Positions 1 through 11,174 are shown, numbered from the stretch's first letter. The stretch: DNA of 64,000 nucleotides from Canna indica (GCA_034359265.1 CP136897.1:37125501-37189500), one strand, 5' to 3'. The notes: generated by a model from the letters alone, not told the origin. Program-made: numbers and translations.

Positions 1-36
1 CTCACCCTTATTGGCCGACGATCAGAATTGCATGAC

Positions 37-155
37 GGGTGCGATCATACCAGCACTAATGCACCGGATCCCATCAGAACTCCGAAGTTAAGCGTGCTTG
101 GGCGAGGGTAGTACTAGGATCGGTGACCCCTTGGGAAGTCCTCGTGTTGCACCTT
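37..155 (+). rRNA. 5S rRNA gene, copy 1
   Basis: Full 119 nt. Variants are C24T, A71G (IE), G85C (box C) and C95T. Nearly identical to copy 4. Confidence 0.96.
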
Positions 156-162
156 TTTTTTT
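154..162 (+). terminator. Pol III oligo-T terminator (representative, copy 1)
   Basis: A run of nine T begins inside the last two bases of the 5S gene. Runs of four or more T terminate RNA polymerase III. Most units have 8-10 T here. A second run of eight T lies about 30 bp downstream (192-199 here) in nearly every unit and could serve as a back-up. Confidence 0.85.
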
Positions 163-466
163 ACTACCTATTTGATTGCATGACGAAATCATTTTTTTTA
201 CCAATCTTTCTAACCAAACGTTAAGGACGGACGACGTCGTCGACATAAAATTTGGCTGTCGATCGCCCGCGCGGGGCCCGCCGCAACCTCTACGGCCGGC
301 TCGATCGACCAACCGATCCGAAAAATTAAAATTTGTAAATAAATAAGAAATATAACATTTCAATTATTATTTTTCGTTTAAAACGGGCGTAACTCCGTGC
401 ATTATTGTCTGATTTCAGCTTTTCACGTGGCGCTAAAAGGCGCGCGAAGAGACGAAGAAAATGACC

Positions 467-482
467 CCGAGCTATCCCTCGG
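467..482 (+). other. Small conserved hairpin upstream of the gene (representative)
   Basis: CCGAG, a 6-nt loop CTATCC and CTCGG lie at about -55 to -40 of the next gene. Across the array the stem is mostly kept while the loop changes to CTGTCC or TTGTCC, chiefly between 36 and 53 kb. No function is known to me; the element is described from sequence only. Confidence 0.5.
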
Positions 483-491
483 ACGCTCACC

Positions 492-521
492 CTTATTAGC
501 CGACGATCAGAAGTGCATGAC
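492..521 (+). promoter_or_regulatory. 5S upstream promoter region (representative, copy 2)
   Basis: An AT-rich TTATTAG (TTATTGG in other units) lies at -29 to -23, where plant 5S genes carry a TATA-like element, and C is at -1. The GC dinucleotide described near -12 in Arabidopsis is not seen at that spacing. The same block precedes every intact gene. It is missing from the truncated units and altered to CTTTTTAG before copies 37, 49 and 54. The role is inferred from known plant 5S promoters. Confidence 0.7.
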
Positions 522-640
522 GGGTGCGATCATACCAGCACTAACGCACCGTATCCCATCAGAACTCCGAAGTTAAGCGTGCTTGGGCGAGAGTAGTACT
601 AGGATGGGTGACCCCTTGGGAAGTCCTCGTGTTGCACCTT
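522..640 (+). rRNA. 5S rRNA gene, copy 2
   Basis: Full 119 nt. Variants are G31T and C95T. Confidence 0.97.
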
Positions 641-1005
641 TTTTTTACTACCTATTTGATTGCACGACGAGATCATTTTTTTTACCAATTTTTCTAACCA
701 AACGTTAAGGACGGACGACGTCGTCGACATAAAATTTGGCTGTGGATCGCCCGCGCGGGGCCCGCCGCAACCTCTACGGCCGGCTCGATCGACCAACCGA
801 CCCGAAAAATTAAAATTTGAAAATAAATAATAAATATAACATTTCAATTATTATTTTTCGTTTAAAACGGGCGTAACTCCGTGCATTATTGTCCGATTTC
901 AGCTTTTCACGTGGCGCTAAAAGGTGCGCGAAGAGACGAAGAAAATGACCCCGAGCTATCCCTCGGACGCTCACCCTTATTAGCCGACGATCAGAATTGC
1001 ATCAT

Positions 1006-1124
1006 GGGTGCGATCATACCAGCACTAACGCACCAGATCCCATCAGAACTCCTAAGTTAAGCGTGCTTGGGCGAGAGTAGTACTAGGATGGGTGACCCCG
1101 TGGGAAGTCCTCGTGTTGCACCTT
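1006..1124 (+). rRNA. 5S rRNA gene, copy 3
   Basis: Full length. Variants are G30A, G48T and C95G, with T at -1. First member of the linked G48T/C95G haplotype. Confidence 0.96.
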
Positions 1125-1491
1125 TTTTTTTTACTACCTATTTGATTGCACGACGAGATCATTTTTTTTACCAATCTTTCTAACCAAACGTTAAGGACGG
1201 ACGACGTCGTCGACATAAAATTTGGCTGTCGATCGCCCGCGCAGGGCCCGCCGCAACCTCTACGGCCGGCTCGATCGACCAACCGATCCGAAAAATTAAA
1301 ATTTGTAAATAAATAAGAAATATAACATTTCAATTATTATTTTTCGTTTAAAACGGGCGTAACTCCGTGCATTATTGTCTGATTTCAGATTTTCACGTGG
1401 CGCTAAAAGGCGCGCGAAGAGACGAAGAAAATGACCCCGAGCTATCCCTCGGACGCTCACCCTTATTGGCCGACGATCAGAATTGCATGAC

Positions 1492-1610
1492 GGGTGCGAT
1501 CATACCAGCACTAATGCACCGGATCCCATGAGAACTCCGAAGTTAAGCGTGCTTGGGCGAGGGTAGTACTAGGATCGGTGACCCCTTGGGAAGTCCTCGT
1601 GTTGCACCTT
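1492..1610 (+). rRNA. 5S rRNA gene, copy 4
   Basis: Full length. Variants are C24T, C39G, A71G, G85C and C95T. Close duplicate of copy 1, 1,455 bp away. Confidence 0.96.
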
Positions 1611-1976
1611 TTTTTTTACTACCTATTTGATTGCATGACGAGATCATTTTTTTTACCAATCTTTCTAACCAAACGTTAAGGACGGATGACGTCGTCGACA
1701 TAAAATTTGGCTGTCGATCGCCCGCGCGGGGCCCGCCGCAACCTCTACGGCCGGCTCGATCGACCAACCGATCCAAAAAATTAAAATTTGTAAATAAATA
1801 AGAAATATAACATTTCAATTATTATTTTTCGTTTAAAACGGGCGTAACTCCGTGCATTATTGTCCGATTTCAGCTTTTCACGTGGCGCTAAAAGGCGCGC
1901 GAAGAGACGAAGAAAATGACCCCGAGCTATCCCTCGGACGCTCACCCTTATTAGCCGACGATCAGAATTGCATCAT

Positions 1977-2095
1977 GGGTGCGATCATACCAGCACTAAC
2001 GCACCGGATCCCATCAGAACTCCTAAGTTAAGCGTGCTTGGGCGAGAGTAGTACTAGGATGGGTGACCCCGTGGGAAGTCCTCGTGTTGCACCTT
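1977..2095 (+). rRNA. 5S rRNA gene, copy 5
   Basis: Full length. Variants are G48T and C95G, with T at -1. Confidence 0.97.
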
Positions 2096-2462
2096 TTTTT
2101 TTTACTACCTATTTGATTGCACGACGAGATCATTTTTTTTACCAATCTTTCTAACCAAATGTTAAGGACGGACGACGTCGTCGACATAAAATTTGGCTGT
2201 CGATCGCCCGCGCAGGGTCCGCCGCAACCTCTACGGCCGGCTCGATCGACCAACCGATCCGAAAAATTAAAATTTGTAAATAAATAAGAAATATTACATT
2301 TCAATTATTATTTTTCGTTTAAAACGGGCGTAACTCCGTGCATTATTGTCCGATTTCAGCTTTTCACGTGGCGCTAAAAGGCGCGCGAAGAGACGAAGAA
2401 AATGACCCCGAGCTATCCCTCGGACGCTCACCCTTATTGGCCGACGATCAGAATTGCATCAC

Positions 2463-2581
2463 GGGTGCGATCATACCAGCACTAATGCACCGGATCCCAT
2501 CAGAACTCCGAAGTTAAGCGTGCTTGGGCGAGAGTAGTACTAGGATGGGTGACCCCCTGGGAAGTCCTCGTGTTGCACCTT
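2463..2581 (+). rRNA. 5S rRNA gene, copy 6, near consensus
   Basis: Full length and only one base from consensus (C24T, a site that varies between plants). With copy 43 it is among the best candidates for an active gene. Confidence 0.98.
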
Positions 2582-2946
2582 TTTTTTTTACTACCAATTT
2601 GATTGCACGACGAGATCATTTTTTTACCAATCTTTCTAACCAAACGTTAAGGACGGACGAAGTCGTCGACATAAAATTTGGCTGTCGATCGCCCGCGCGG
2701 GGCCCACCGCAAACTCTACGGCCGACTCGATCGACCAACCGACCCGAAAAATTAAATTTGTAAATAAATAAGAAATATAACATTTCAATTATTATTTTTC
2801 GTTTAAAACGGGCGTAACTCCGTGCATTATTGTCCGATTTCAGCTTTTCACGTGGCGCTAAAAGGCGCGCGAAGAGACGAAGAAAATGACCCCGAGCTAT
2901 CCCTCGGACGCTCACCCTTATTAGCCGACGATCAGAATTGCATCAC

Positions 2947-3065
2947 GAGTGCGATCATACCAGCACTAACGCACCGGATCCCATCAGAACTCCGAAGTTA
3001 AGCGTGCTTGCGCGAGAGTAGTACTATGATGGGTGACCCCCTGGGAAGTCCTCGTGTTGCACCTT
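2947..3065 (+). rRNA. 5S rRNA gene, copy 7
   Basis: Full length. Variants are G2A, G65C and G81T (box C). The T-run is broken by a G after four T. Confidence 0.94.
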
Positions 3066-3431
3066 TTGTTTTACTACCTATTTGATTGCACGACGAGATC
3101 ATTTTTTTTACCAATCTTTCTAACCAAACGTTAAGGACGGACGACGTCGTCGACATAAAATTTGGCTGTCGATCGCCCGCGCGGGGCCCGCCGCAACCTC
3201 TACGGCCGGCTCGATCGACCAACCGGCCCGAAAAATTAAAATTTGTAAATAAATAAGAAAAATAACATTTCATTTATTATTTTTCGTTTAAAACGGGCGT
3301 AACTTCGTGCATCATTGTCCGATTTCATCTTTTCACGTGGCGCTAAAAGGCGCGCGAAGAGACGAAGAAAATCACCCCGAGCTATCCCTCGGACGCTCAA
3401 CCTTATTAGCCGACGATCAGAAGTGCGCAAC

Positions 3432-3550
3432 GGGTGCCATCATACCAGCACTAACGCACCGGATCCCATCAGAACTCCGAAGTTAAGCGTGCTTGGGCGA
3501 GAGTAGTACTAGGATGGGTGACCCCCTGGGAAGTCCTCGTGTTGCACCTT
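3432..3550 (+). rRNA. 5S rRNA gene, copy 8
   Basis: Full length; the only variant is G7C. Confidence 0.97.
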
Positions 3551-3917
3551 TTTTTTTACTACCTATTTGATTGCACGACGAGATCATTTTTTTTACCAAT
3601 CTTTCTAACCAAACGTTAAGGACGGACGACGTCGTCGACATAAAATTTGGCTGTCGATCGCCCGCGCAGGGCCCGCCGCAACCTCTACGGCCGGCTCGAT
3701 CGACCAACCGATCCGAAAAATTAAAATTTGTAAATAAATAAGAAAATATAACATTTCAATTATTATTTTTCGTTTAAAACGGGCGTAACTCCGTGCATTA
3801 TTGTCCGATTTCAGCTTTTCACGTGGCGCTAAAAGGCGCGCGAAGAGACGAAGAAAATGACCCCGAGCTATCCCTCGGACGCTCACCCTTATTGGCCGAC
3901 GATCAGAATTGCATCAC

Positions 3918-4036
3918 GGGTGCGATCATACCAGCACTAATGCACCGGATCCCATCAGAACTCCGAAGTTAAGCGCGCTTGGGCGAGGGTAGTACTAGGA
4001 TGGGTGACCCCCTGGGAAGTCCTCGTGTTGCACCTT
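3918..4036 (+). rRNA. 5S rRNA gene, copy 9
   Basis: Full length. Variants are C24T, T59C (box A) and A71G. Its spacer is cut short by the deletion that makes unit 10. Confidence 0.96.
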
Positions 4037-4236
4037 TTTTTTTACTACCTATTTGATTGCATGACGAGATCATTTTTTTTACCAATCTTTCTAACCAAAC
4101 GTTAAGGACGGACGACGTCGTCGACATAAAATTTGGCTGTGGATCGCCCGCGTGGGGCCCGCCGCAACCTCTACGGCCGGCTCGATCGACCAACCGACCC
4201 GAAAAATTAAAATTTGTAAATAAATAAGAGAAATAA

Positions 4237-4346
4237 CATACCAGCACTAACGCACCGGATCTGATCAGAACTCTGAATTTAAGCGTGCTTGGGCGAGAGT
4301 AGTACTAGGATGGGTGACCCCCTGGGAAGTCCTCGTGTTGCACCTT
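4237..4346 (+). pseudogene. 5'-truncated 5S gene, copy 10 (type A deletion)
   Basis: The AT-rich spacer (ATAACAT) runs straight into gene position 10-13 (CATA). About 160 bp of upstream flank, including the TATA-like element and the first 9-10 nt of the gene, are missing. C35T, C36G, C47T and G51T (box A) are also present. Boxes A and C remain, but helix I cannot form, so a working 5S RNA is unlikely. Confidence 0.93.
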
Positions 4347-4711
4347 TTTTTTTTACTACCAATTTGATTGCACGACGAGATCATTTTTTTACCAATCTTT
4401 CTAACCAAACGTTAAGGACGGACGAAGTCGTCGACATAAAATTTGGCTGTCGATCGCCCGCGCGGGGCCCACCGCAAACTATACGGCCGGCTCGATCGAC
4501 CAACCGACCCGAAAAATTAAATTTGTAAATAAATAAGAAATATAACATTTCAATTATTATTTTTCGTTTAAAACGGGCGGAACTCCGTGCATTATTGTCC
4601 GATTTCAGCTTTTCACGTGGCGCTAAAAGGCGCGCGAAGAGACGAAGAAAATGACCCCGAGCTATCCCTCGGACGCTCACCCTTATTAGCCGACGATCAG
4701 AATTGCATCAT

Positions 4712-4830
4712 GGGTGCGATCATACCAGCACTAACGCACCGGATCCCATCAGAACTCCTAAGTTAAGCGTGCTTGGGCGAGAGTAGTACTAGGATGGGTG
4801 ACCCCGTGGGAAGTCCTCGTGTTGCACCTT
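4712..4830 (+). rRNA. 5S rRNA gene, copy 11
   Basis: Full length. Variants are G48T and C95G, with T at -1. Copies 10-12 are repeated as 41-43, 14,548 bp away. Confidence 0.97.
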
Positions 4831-5197
4831 TTTTTTTTACTACCTATTTGATTGCACGACGAGATCATTTTTTTTACCAATCTTTCTAACCAAATGTTAA
4901 GGACGGACGACGTCGTCGACATAAAATTTGGCTATCGATCGCCCGCGCAGGGTCCGCCGCAACCTCTACGGCCGGCTCGATCGACCAACCGATCCGAAAA
5001 ATTAAAATTTGTAAATAAATAAGAAATATTACATTTCAATTATTATTTTTCGTTTAAAACGGGCGTAACTCCGTGCATTATTGTCCGATTTCAGCTTTTC
5101 ACGTGGCGCTAAAAGGCGCGCGAAGAGACGAAGAAAATGACCCCGAGCTATCCCTCGGACGCTCACCCTTATTGGCCGACGATCAGAATTGCATCAC

Positions 5198-5316
5198 GGG
5201 TGCGATCATACCAGCACTAATGCACCGGATCCCATCAGAACTCCGAAGTTAAGCGCGCTTGGGCGAGAGTAGTACTAGGATGGGTGACCCCCTGGGAAGT
5301 CCTCGTGTTGCACCTT
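5198..5316 (+). rRNA. 5S rRNA gene, copy 12
   Basis: Full length. Variants are C24T and T59C (box A). Confidence 0.97.
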
Positions 5317-5682
5317 TTTTTTTACTACCCATTTGATTGCATGACGAGATCATTTTTTTTACCAATCTTTCTAACCAAACGTTAAGGACGGACGACGTCG
5401 TCGACATAAAATTTGGCTGTCGATCGCCCGCGCGGGGCCCGCCGCAACCTCTACGGCCGGCTCGATCGACCAACCGATCCGAAAAATTAAAATTTGTAAA
5501 TAAATAAGAAATATAACATTTCAATTATTATTTTTCGTTTTAAACGGGCGTAACTCCGTGCATTATTGTCCGATTTCACCTTTTCACGTGGCGCTAAAAG
5601 GTGCGCGAAGAGACGAAGAAAATGACCCCGAGCTATCCCTCGGACGCTCACCCTTATTAGCCGACGATCAGAAGAGCATGAT

Positions 5683-5834
5683 GGGTGCGATCATACCAGC
5701 ACTAACGCACCGGATCCCATCAGAACTTCGAAGTTAAGCGTGCTTGGGCGAGAGTAGTACTATGATGGGTGACCCCCTGGGCGAGAGTAGTACTATGATG
5801 GGTGACCCCCTGGGAATTCCTCGTGTTGCACCTT
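5683..5834 (+). pseudogene. 5S gene with 33-nt internal duplication, copy 13
   Basis: The segment from gene position 66 to 98 (IE plus box C) is present twice in direct tandem, giving 152 nt. C46T, G81T (in both segments) and G102T are also present, and -1 is T. The transcript would carry a repeated helix IV-V region and probably not fold as 5S RNA. Confidence 0.92.
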
Positions 5835-6200
5835 TTTTTTTACTACCTATTTGATTGCACGACGAGATCATTTTTTTTAGCAATCTTTCTAACCAAACGT
5901 TAAGGACGGACGACGTCATCGACATAAAATTTGGCTGTCGATTGCCCGCGCGAGGCCCGCCGCAACCTCTACGGCCGGCTCGATCGACCATCCGGCCCGA
6001 AAAATTAAAATTTGTAAATAAATAAGAAAAATAACATTTCATTTATTATTTTTCGTTTAGAACGGGCGTAACTTCGTGCATCATTGTCCGATTTCATCTT
6101 TTCACGTGGCGCTAAAAGGCGCGCGAAGAGACGAAGAAAATCACCCCGAGCTATCCCTCGGACGCTCAACCTTATTAGCCGACGATCAGAAGTGCACCAC

Positions 6201-6319
6201 AGGTGCGATCATACCAGCACAAACGCACCGGATCCCATCAGAACTCCGAAGTTAAGCTTGCTTGGGCGAGAGTAGTACTAGGATGGGTGACCCCCTGGGA
6301 AGTCCTCGTGTTGCACCTT
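6201..6319 (+). rRNA. 5S rRNA gene, copy 14
   Basis: Full length. Variants are G1A, T21A and G58T (box A). Confidence 0.95.
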
Positions 6320-6685
6320 TTTTTTTACTACCTATTTGATTGCACGACGAGATCATTTTTTTTACCAATCTTTCTAACCAAACGTTAAGGACGGACGATG
6401 TCATCGACATAAAATTTGGCTGTCGATCGCCCGCGCGGGGCCCGCCGCAACCTCTACGGTCGGCTCGATCGACCAACCGGCCCGAAAAATTAAAATTTGT
6501 AAATAAATAAGAAAAATAACATTTCATTTATTATTTTTCGTTTAAAACGGGCGTAACTTCGTGCATCATTGTCCGATTTCATCTTTTCACGTGGCGCTAA
6601 AAGGCGCGCGAAGAGACGAAGAAAATCACCTCGAGCTATCCCTCGGACGCTCAACCTTATTAGCCGACGATCAGAAGTGCACGAC

Positions 6686-6804
6686 GAGTGCTATCATACC
6701 AGCACTAACGCACCGGATCCCATCAGAACTCCGAAGTTAAGCGTGCTTGGGCGAGAGTAGTACTAGGATGGGTGACCCCGTGGGAAGTCCTCGTGTTGCA
6801 CCTT
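6686..6804 (+). rRNA. 5S rRNA gene, copy 15
   Basis: Full length. Variants are G2A, G7T and C95G. Confidence 0.95.
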
Positions 6805-7171
6805 TTTTTTTTACTACCTATTTGATTGCACGACGAGATCATTTTTTTTACCAATCTTTCTAACCAAACGTTAAGGACGGATGACGTCGTCAACATAAAA
6901 TTTGGCTGTCGATCGCCCGCGCAGGGCCCGCCGCAACCTCTACGGCCGGCTCGATCGACCAACCGATCCGAAAAATTAAAATTTGTAAATAAATAAGAAA
7001 TATAACATTTCAATTATTATTTTTCGTTTAAAACGGGCTTAACTCCGTGCATTATTGTCCGATTTCAGCTTTTCACGTGGCGCTAAAAGGCGCGCGAAGA
7101 GACGAAGAAAATGACCCCGAGCTATCCCTCGGACTCTCACCCTTATTGGCCGACGATCAGAATTGCATCAC

Positions 7172-7290
7172 GGGTGCGATCATACCAGCACTAATGCACC
7201 GGATCCCATCAGAACTCCGAAGTTAAGCGTGCTTGGGCGAGAGTAGTACTAGGATGGGTGACCCCGTGGGAAGTCCTCGTGTTGCACCTT
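7172..7290 (+). rRNA. 5S rRNA gene, copy 16
   Basis: Full length. Variants are C24T and C95G. Confidence 0.97.
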
Positions 7291-7657
7291 TTTTTTTTAC
7301 TACCTATTTGATTGCACGACGAGATCATTTTTTTTACCAATCTTTCTAACCAAACGTTAAGGACGGACGATGTCATCGACATAAAATTTGGCTGTCGATC
7401 GCCCGCGCGGGGCCCGCCGCAACCTCTACGGTCGGCTCGATCGACCAACCGGCCCGAAAAATTAAAATTTGTAAATAAATAAGAAAAATAACATTTCATT
7501 TATTATTTTTCGTTTAAAACGGGCGTAACTTCGTGCATCATTGTCCGATTTCATCTTTTCACGTGGCGCTAAAAGGCGCGCGAAGAGACGAAGAAAATCA
7601 CCTCGAGCTATCCCTCCGACGCTCAACCTTATTAGCCGACGATCAGAAGTGCACGAC

Positions 7658-7776
7658 GAGTGCGATCATACCAGCACTAACGCACCGGATCCCATCAGAA
7701 CTCCGAAGTTAACCGTGCTTGGGCGAGAGTAGTACTAGGATGGGTGACCCCGTGGGAAGTCCTCGTGTTGCACCTT
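7658..7776 (+). rRNA. 5S rRNA gene, copy 17
   Basis: Full length. Variants are G2A, G56C (box A) and C95G. The upstream hairpin is broken (CTCCG in place of CTCGG). Confidence 0.95.
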
Positions 7777-8143
7777 TTTTTTTTACTACCTATTTGATTG
7801 CACGACGAGATCATTTTTTTTACCAATCTTTCTAACCAAACGTTAAGGACGGATGACGTCGTCAACATAAAATTTGGCTGTCGATCGCCCGCGCAGGGCC
7901 CGCCGCAACCTCTACGGCCGGCTCGATCGACCAACCGATCCGAAAAATTAAAATTTGTAAATAAATAAGAAATATAACATTTCAATTATTATTTTTCGTT
8001 TAAAACGGGCTTAACTCCGTGCATTATTGTCCGATTTCAGCTTTTCACGTGGCGCTAAAAGGCGCGCGAAGAGACGAAGAAAATGACCCCGAGCTATCCC
8101 TCGGACGCTCACCCTTATTGGCCGACGATCAGAATTGCATCAC

Positions 8144-8262
8144 GGGTGCGATCATACCAGCACTAATGCACCGGATCCCATCAGAACTCCGAAGTTAAGC
8201 GTGCTTGGGCGAGAGTAGTACTAGGATGGGTGACCCCCTGGGTAGTCCTCGTGTTGCACCTT
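8144..8262 (+). rRNA. 5S rRNA gene, copy 18
   Basis: Full length. Variants are C24T and A100T. Confidence 0.97.
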
Positions 8263-8628
8263 TTTTTTTACTACCTATTTGATTGCATGACGAGATCATT
8301 TTTTTTACCAATCTTTCTAACCAAACGTTAAGGACGGACGACGTCGTCGACATAAAATTTGGCTGTCGATCGCCTGCGCGGGGCCCGCCGCAACCTCTAC
8401 GGCCGGCTCGATCGACCAACCGACCCGAAAAATTAAAATTTGTAAATAAATAAGAAATATAACATTTCAATTATTATTTTTCGTTTAAAACGGGCGTAAC
8501 TCCGTGCATTATTGTCCGATTTCACCTTTTCACGTGGCGCTAAAAGGTGCGCGAAGAGACGAAGAAAATGACCCCGAGCTATCCCTCGGACGCTCACCCT
8601 TATTAGCCGACGATCAGAAGAGCATGAC

Positions 8629-8746
8629 GGGTGCGATCATACCAGCACTAACGCACCGGATCCCATCAGAATTCGAAGTTAAGCGTGCTTGGGCGAGAGT
8701 AGTACTATGATGGGTGACCCCCTGGGAAGTCCTCGTGTTGCACCTT
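8629..8746 (+). rRNA. 5S rRNA gene, copy 19, 1-nt deletion
   Basis: 118 nt: one C is lost around positions 44-47, creating GAATTC, and G81T is present. It matches copy 13 without the 33-nt duplication and starts the second 2,912-bp block. Confidence 0.93.
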
Positions 8747-9112
8747 TTTTTTTACTACCTATTTGATTGCACGACGAGATCATTTTTTTTAGCAATCTTT
8801 CTAACCAAACGTTATGGACGGACGACGTCATCGACATAAAATTTGGCTGTCGATTGCCCGCGCGAGGCCCGCCGCAACCTCTACGGCCGGCTCGATCGAC
8901 CATCCGGCCCGAAAAATTAAAATTTGTAAATAAATAAGAAAAATAACATTTCATTTATTATTTTTCGTTTAGAACGGGCGTAACTTCGTGCATCATTGTC
9001 CGATTTCATCTTTTCACGTGGCGCTAAAAGGCGCGCGAAGAGACGAAGAAAATCACCCCGAGCTATCCCTCGGACGCTCAACCTTATTAGCCGACGATCA
9101 GAAGTGCACCAC

Positions 9113-9231
9113 AGGTGCGATCATACCAGCACTAACGCACCGGATCCCATCAGAACTCCGAAGTTAAGCTTGCTTGGGCGAGAGTAGTACTAGGATGGGT
9201 GACCCCCTGGGAAGTCCTCGTGTTGCACCTT
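9113..9231 (+). rRNA. 5S rRNA gene, copy 20
   Basis: Full length. Variants are G1A and G58T. Equivalent of copy 14. Confidence 0.96.
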
Positions 9232-9597
9232 TTTTTTTACTACCTATTTGATTGCACGACGAGATCATTTTTTTTACCAATCTTTCTAACCAAACGTTAA
9301 GGACGGACGATGTCATCGACATAAAATTTGGCTGTCGATCGCCCGCGCGGGGCCCGCCGCAACCTCTACGGTCGGCTCGATCAACCAACCGGCCCGAAAA
9401 ATTAAAATTTGTAAATAAATAAGAAAAATAACATTTCATTTATTATTTTTCGTTTAAAACGGGCGTAACTTCGTGCATCATTGTCCGATTTCATCTTTTC
9501 ACGTGGCGCTAAAAGGCGCGCGAAGAGACGAAGAAAATCACCTCGAGCTATCCCTCGGACGCTCAACCTTATTAGCCGACGATCAGAAGTGCACGAC

Positions 9598-9716
9598 GAG
9601 TGCTATCATACCAGCACTAACGCACCGGATCCCATCAGAACTCCGAAGTTAAGCGTGCTTGGGCGAGAGTAGTACTAGGATGGGTGACCCCGTGGGAAGT
9701 CCTCGTGTTGCACCTT
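9598..9716 (+). rRNA. 5S rRNA gene, copy 21
   Basis: Full length. Variants are G2A, G7T and C95G, identical to copy 15. Confidence 0.95.
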
Positions 9717-10083
9717 TTTTTTTTACTACCTATTTGATTGCACGACGAGATCATTTTTTTTACCAATCTTTCTAACCAAACGTTAAGGACGGATGACGTC
9801 GTCAACATAAAATTTGGCTGTCGATCGCCCGCGCAGGGCCCGCCGCAACCTCTACGGCCGGCTCGATCGACCAACCGATCCGAAAAATTAAAATTTGTAA
9901 ATAAATAAGAAATATAACATTTCAATTATTATTTTTCGTTTAAAACGGGCTTAACTCCGTGCATTATTGTCCGATTTCAGCTTTTCACGTGGCGCTAAAA
10001 GGCGCGCGAAGAGACGAAGAAAATGACCCCGAGCTATCCCTCGGACTCTCACCCTTATTGGCCGACGATCAGAATTGCATCAC

Positions 10084-10202
10084 GGGTGCGATCATACCAG
10101 CACTAATGCACCGGATCCCATCAGAACTCCGAAGTTAAGCGTGCTTGGGCGAGAGTAGTACTAGGATGGGTGACCCCGTGGGAAGTCCTCGTGTTGCACC
10201 TT
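10084..10202 (+). rRNA. 5S rRNA gene, copy 22
   Basis: Full length. Variants are C24T and C95G, identical to copy 16. Confidence 0.97.
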
Positions 10203-10569
10203 TTTTTTTTACTACCTATTTGATTGCACGACGAGATCATTTTTTTTACCAATCTTTCTAACCAAACGTTAAGGACGGACGATGTCATCGACATAAAATT
10301 TGGCTGTCGATCGCCCGCGCGGGGCCCGCCGCAACCTCTACGGTCGGCTCGATCGACCAACCGGCCCGAAAAATTAAAATTTGTAAATAAATAAGAAAAA
10401 TAACATTTCATTTATTATTTTTCGTTTAAAACGGGCGTAACTTCGTGCATCATTGTCCGATTTCATCTTTTCACGTGGCGCTAAAAGGCGCGCGAAGAGA
10501 CGAAGAAAATCACCTCGAGCTATCCCTCCGACGCTCAACCTTATTAGCCGACGATCAGAAGTGCACGAC

Positions 10570-10688
10570 GAGTGCGATCATACCAGCACTAACGCACCGG
10601 ATCCCATCAGAACTCCGAAGTTAACCGTGCTTGGGCGAGAGTAGTACTAGGATGGGTGACCCCGTGGGAAGTCCTCGTGTTGCACCTT
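10570..10688 (+). rRNA. 5S rRNA gene, copy 23
   Basis: Full length. Variants are G2A, G56C and C95G, identical to copy 17. Confidence 0.95.
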
Positions 10689-11055
10689 TTTTTTTTACTA
10701 CCTATTTGATTGCACGACGAGATCATTTTTTTTACCAATCTTTCTAACCAAACGTTAAGGACGGATGACGTCGTCAACATAAAATTTGGCTGTCGATCGC
10801 CCGCGCAGGGCCCGCCGCAACCTCTACGGCCGGCTCGATCGACCAACCGATCCGAAAAATTAAAATTTGTAAATAAATAAGAAATATAACATTTCAATTA
10901 TTATTTTTCGTTTAAAACGGGCTTAACTCCGTGCATTATTGTCCGATTTCAGCTTTTCACGTGGCGCTAAAAGGCGCGCGAAGAGACGAAGAAAATGACC
11001 CCGAGCTATCCCTCGGACGCTCACCCTTATTGGCCGACGATCAGAATTGCATCAC

Positions 11056-11174
11056 GGGTGCGATCATACCAGCACTAATGCACCGGATCCCATCAGAACT
11101 CCGAAGTTAAGCGTGCTTGGGCGAGAGTAGTACTAGGATGGGTGACCCCCTGGGTAGTCCTCGTGTTGCACCTT
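11056..11174 (+). rRNA. 5S rRNA gene, copy 24
   Basis: Full length. Variants are C24T and A100T, identical to copy 18. Confidence 0.97.

Larger units (their letters stand above)
163..521 (+). other. 5S intergenic spacer (representative, between copies 1 and 2)
   Basis: This is what every gap of about 360 bp in the window holds. In order: a second T8 run (192-199); a 12-bp perfect palindrome around GACGTC (230-241); a GC-rich island flanked by the 8-bp inverted repeat GTCGATCG / CGATCGAC (258-265 and 302-309); an AT-rich stretch (about 323-380); a CACGTGG motif (425-431); a CCGAG / CTCGG hairpin with 6-nt loop (467-482); and the TATA-like element. No gene is seen. Spacer subfamilies differ mainly by AGAAATATAAC versus AGAAAAATAAC in the AT stretch, and by GACATAAAATTTGG versus GCCATAAATCTTGG after the palindrome. 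Confidence 0.9.
5683..8628 (+). repeat. Six-unit higher-order repeat, block 1 (copies 13-18)
   Basis: Units 13-18 match units 19-24 in order and in private variants: G1A/G58T, then G2A/G7T, then C24T/C95G, then G56C, then A100T. The offset is 2,912 bp once the 33-nt duplication in copy 13 and the 1-nt loss in copy 19 are allowed for. Confidence 0.92.

Noticed and set aside
88..363. Minus-strand open frame of 91 codons, repeated with variants through the window
   Set aside because: It is the reverse complement of the 5S gene 3' half, terminator and spacer. Conservation follows from the repeat, the frame depends on the length of the T-run, and no promoter, start context or domain is recognisable.
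320..375. AT-rich stretch with TAAATAAATAAG as a microsatellite, origin or attachment region
   Set aside because: It is short, present in every spacer and has no expandable repeat unit. Nothing in the sequence supports an origin call.
425..431. CACGTGG (G-box-like) as a Pol II promoter element
   Set aside because: The match is to a short common motif in a Pol III spacer with no associated transcript or start-site evidence. I mention it only as sequence content.
3315..3506. Plus-strand frames of about 63-80 codons beginning in the spacer or gene
   Set aside because: They run through the upstream flank into the 5S gene and vary with single-base indels between units. They are shadows of the repeat.
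4237..4346. 5S-carrying retroelement (Cassandra-type terminal-repeat element) at the truncated units
   Set aside because: No primer-binding site, polypurine tract, target-site duplication or non-5S sequence is present. The junctions are simple deletions within the rDNA unit.
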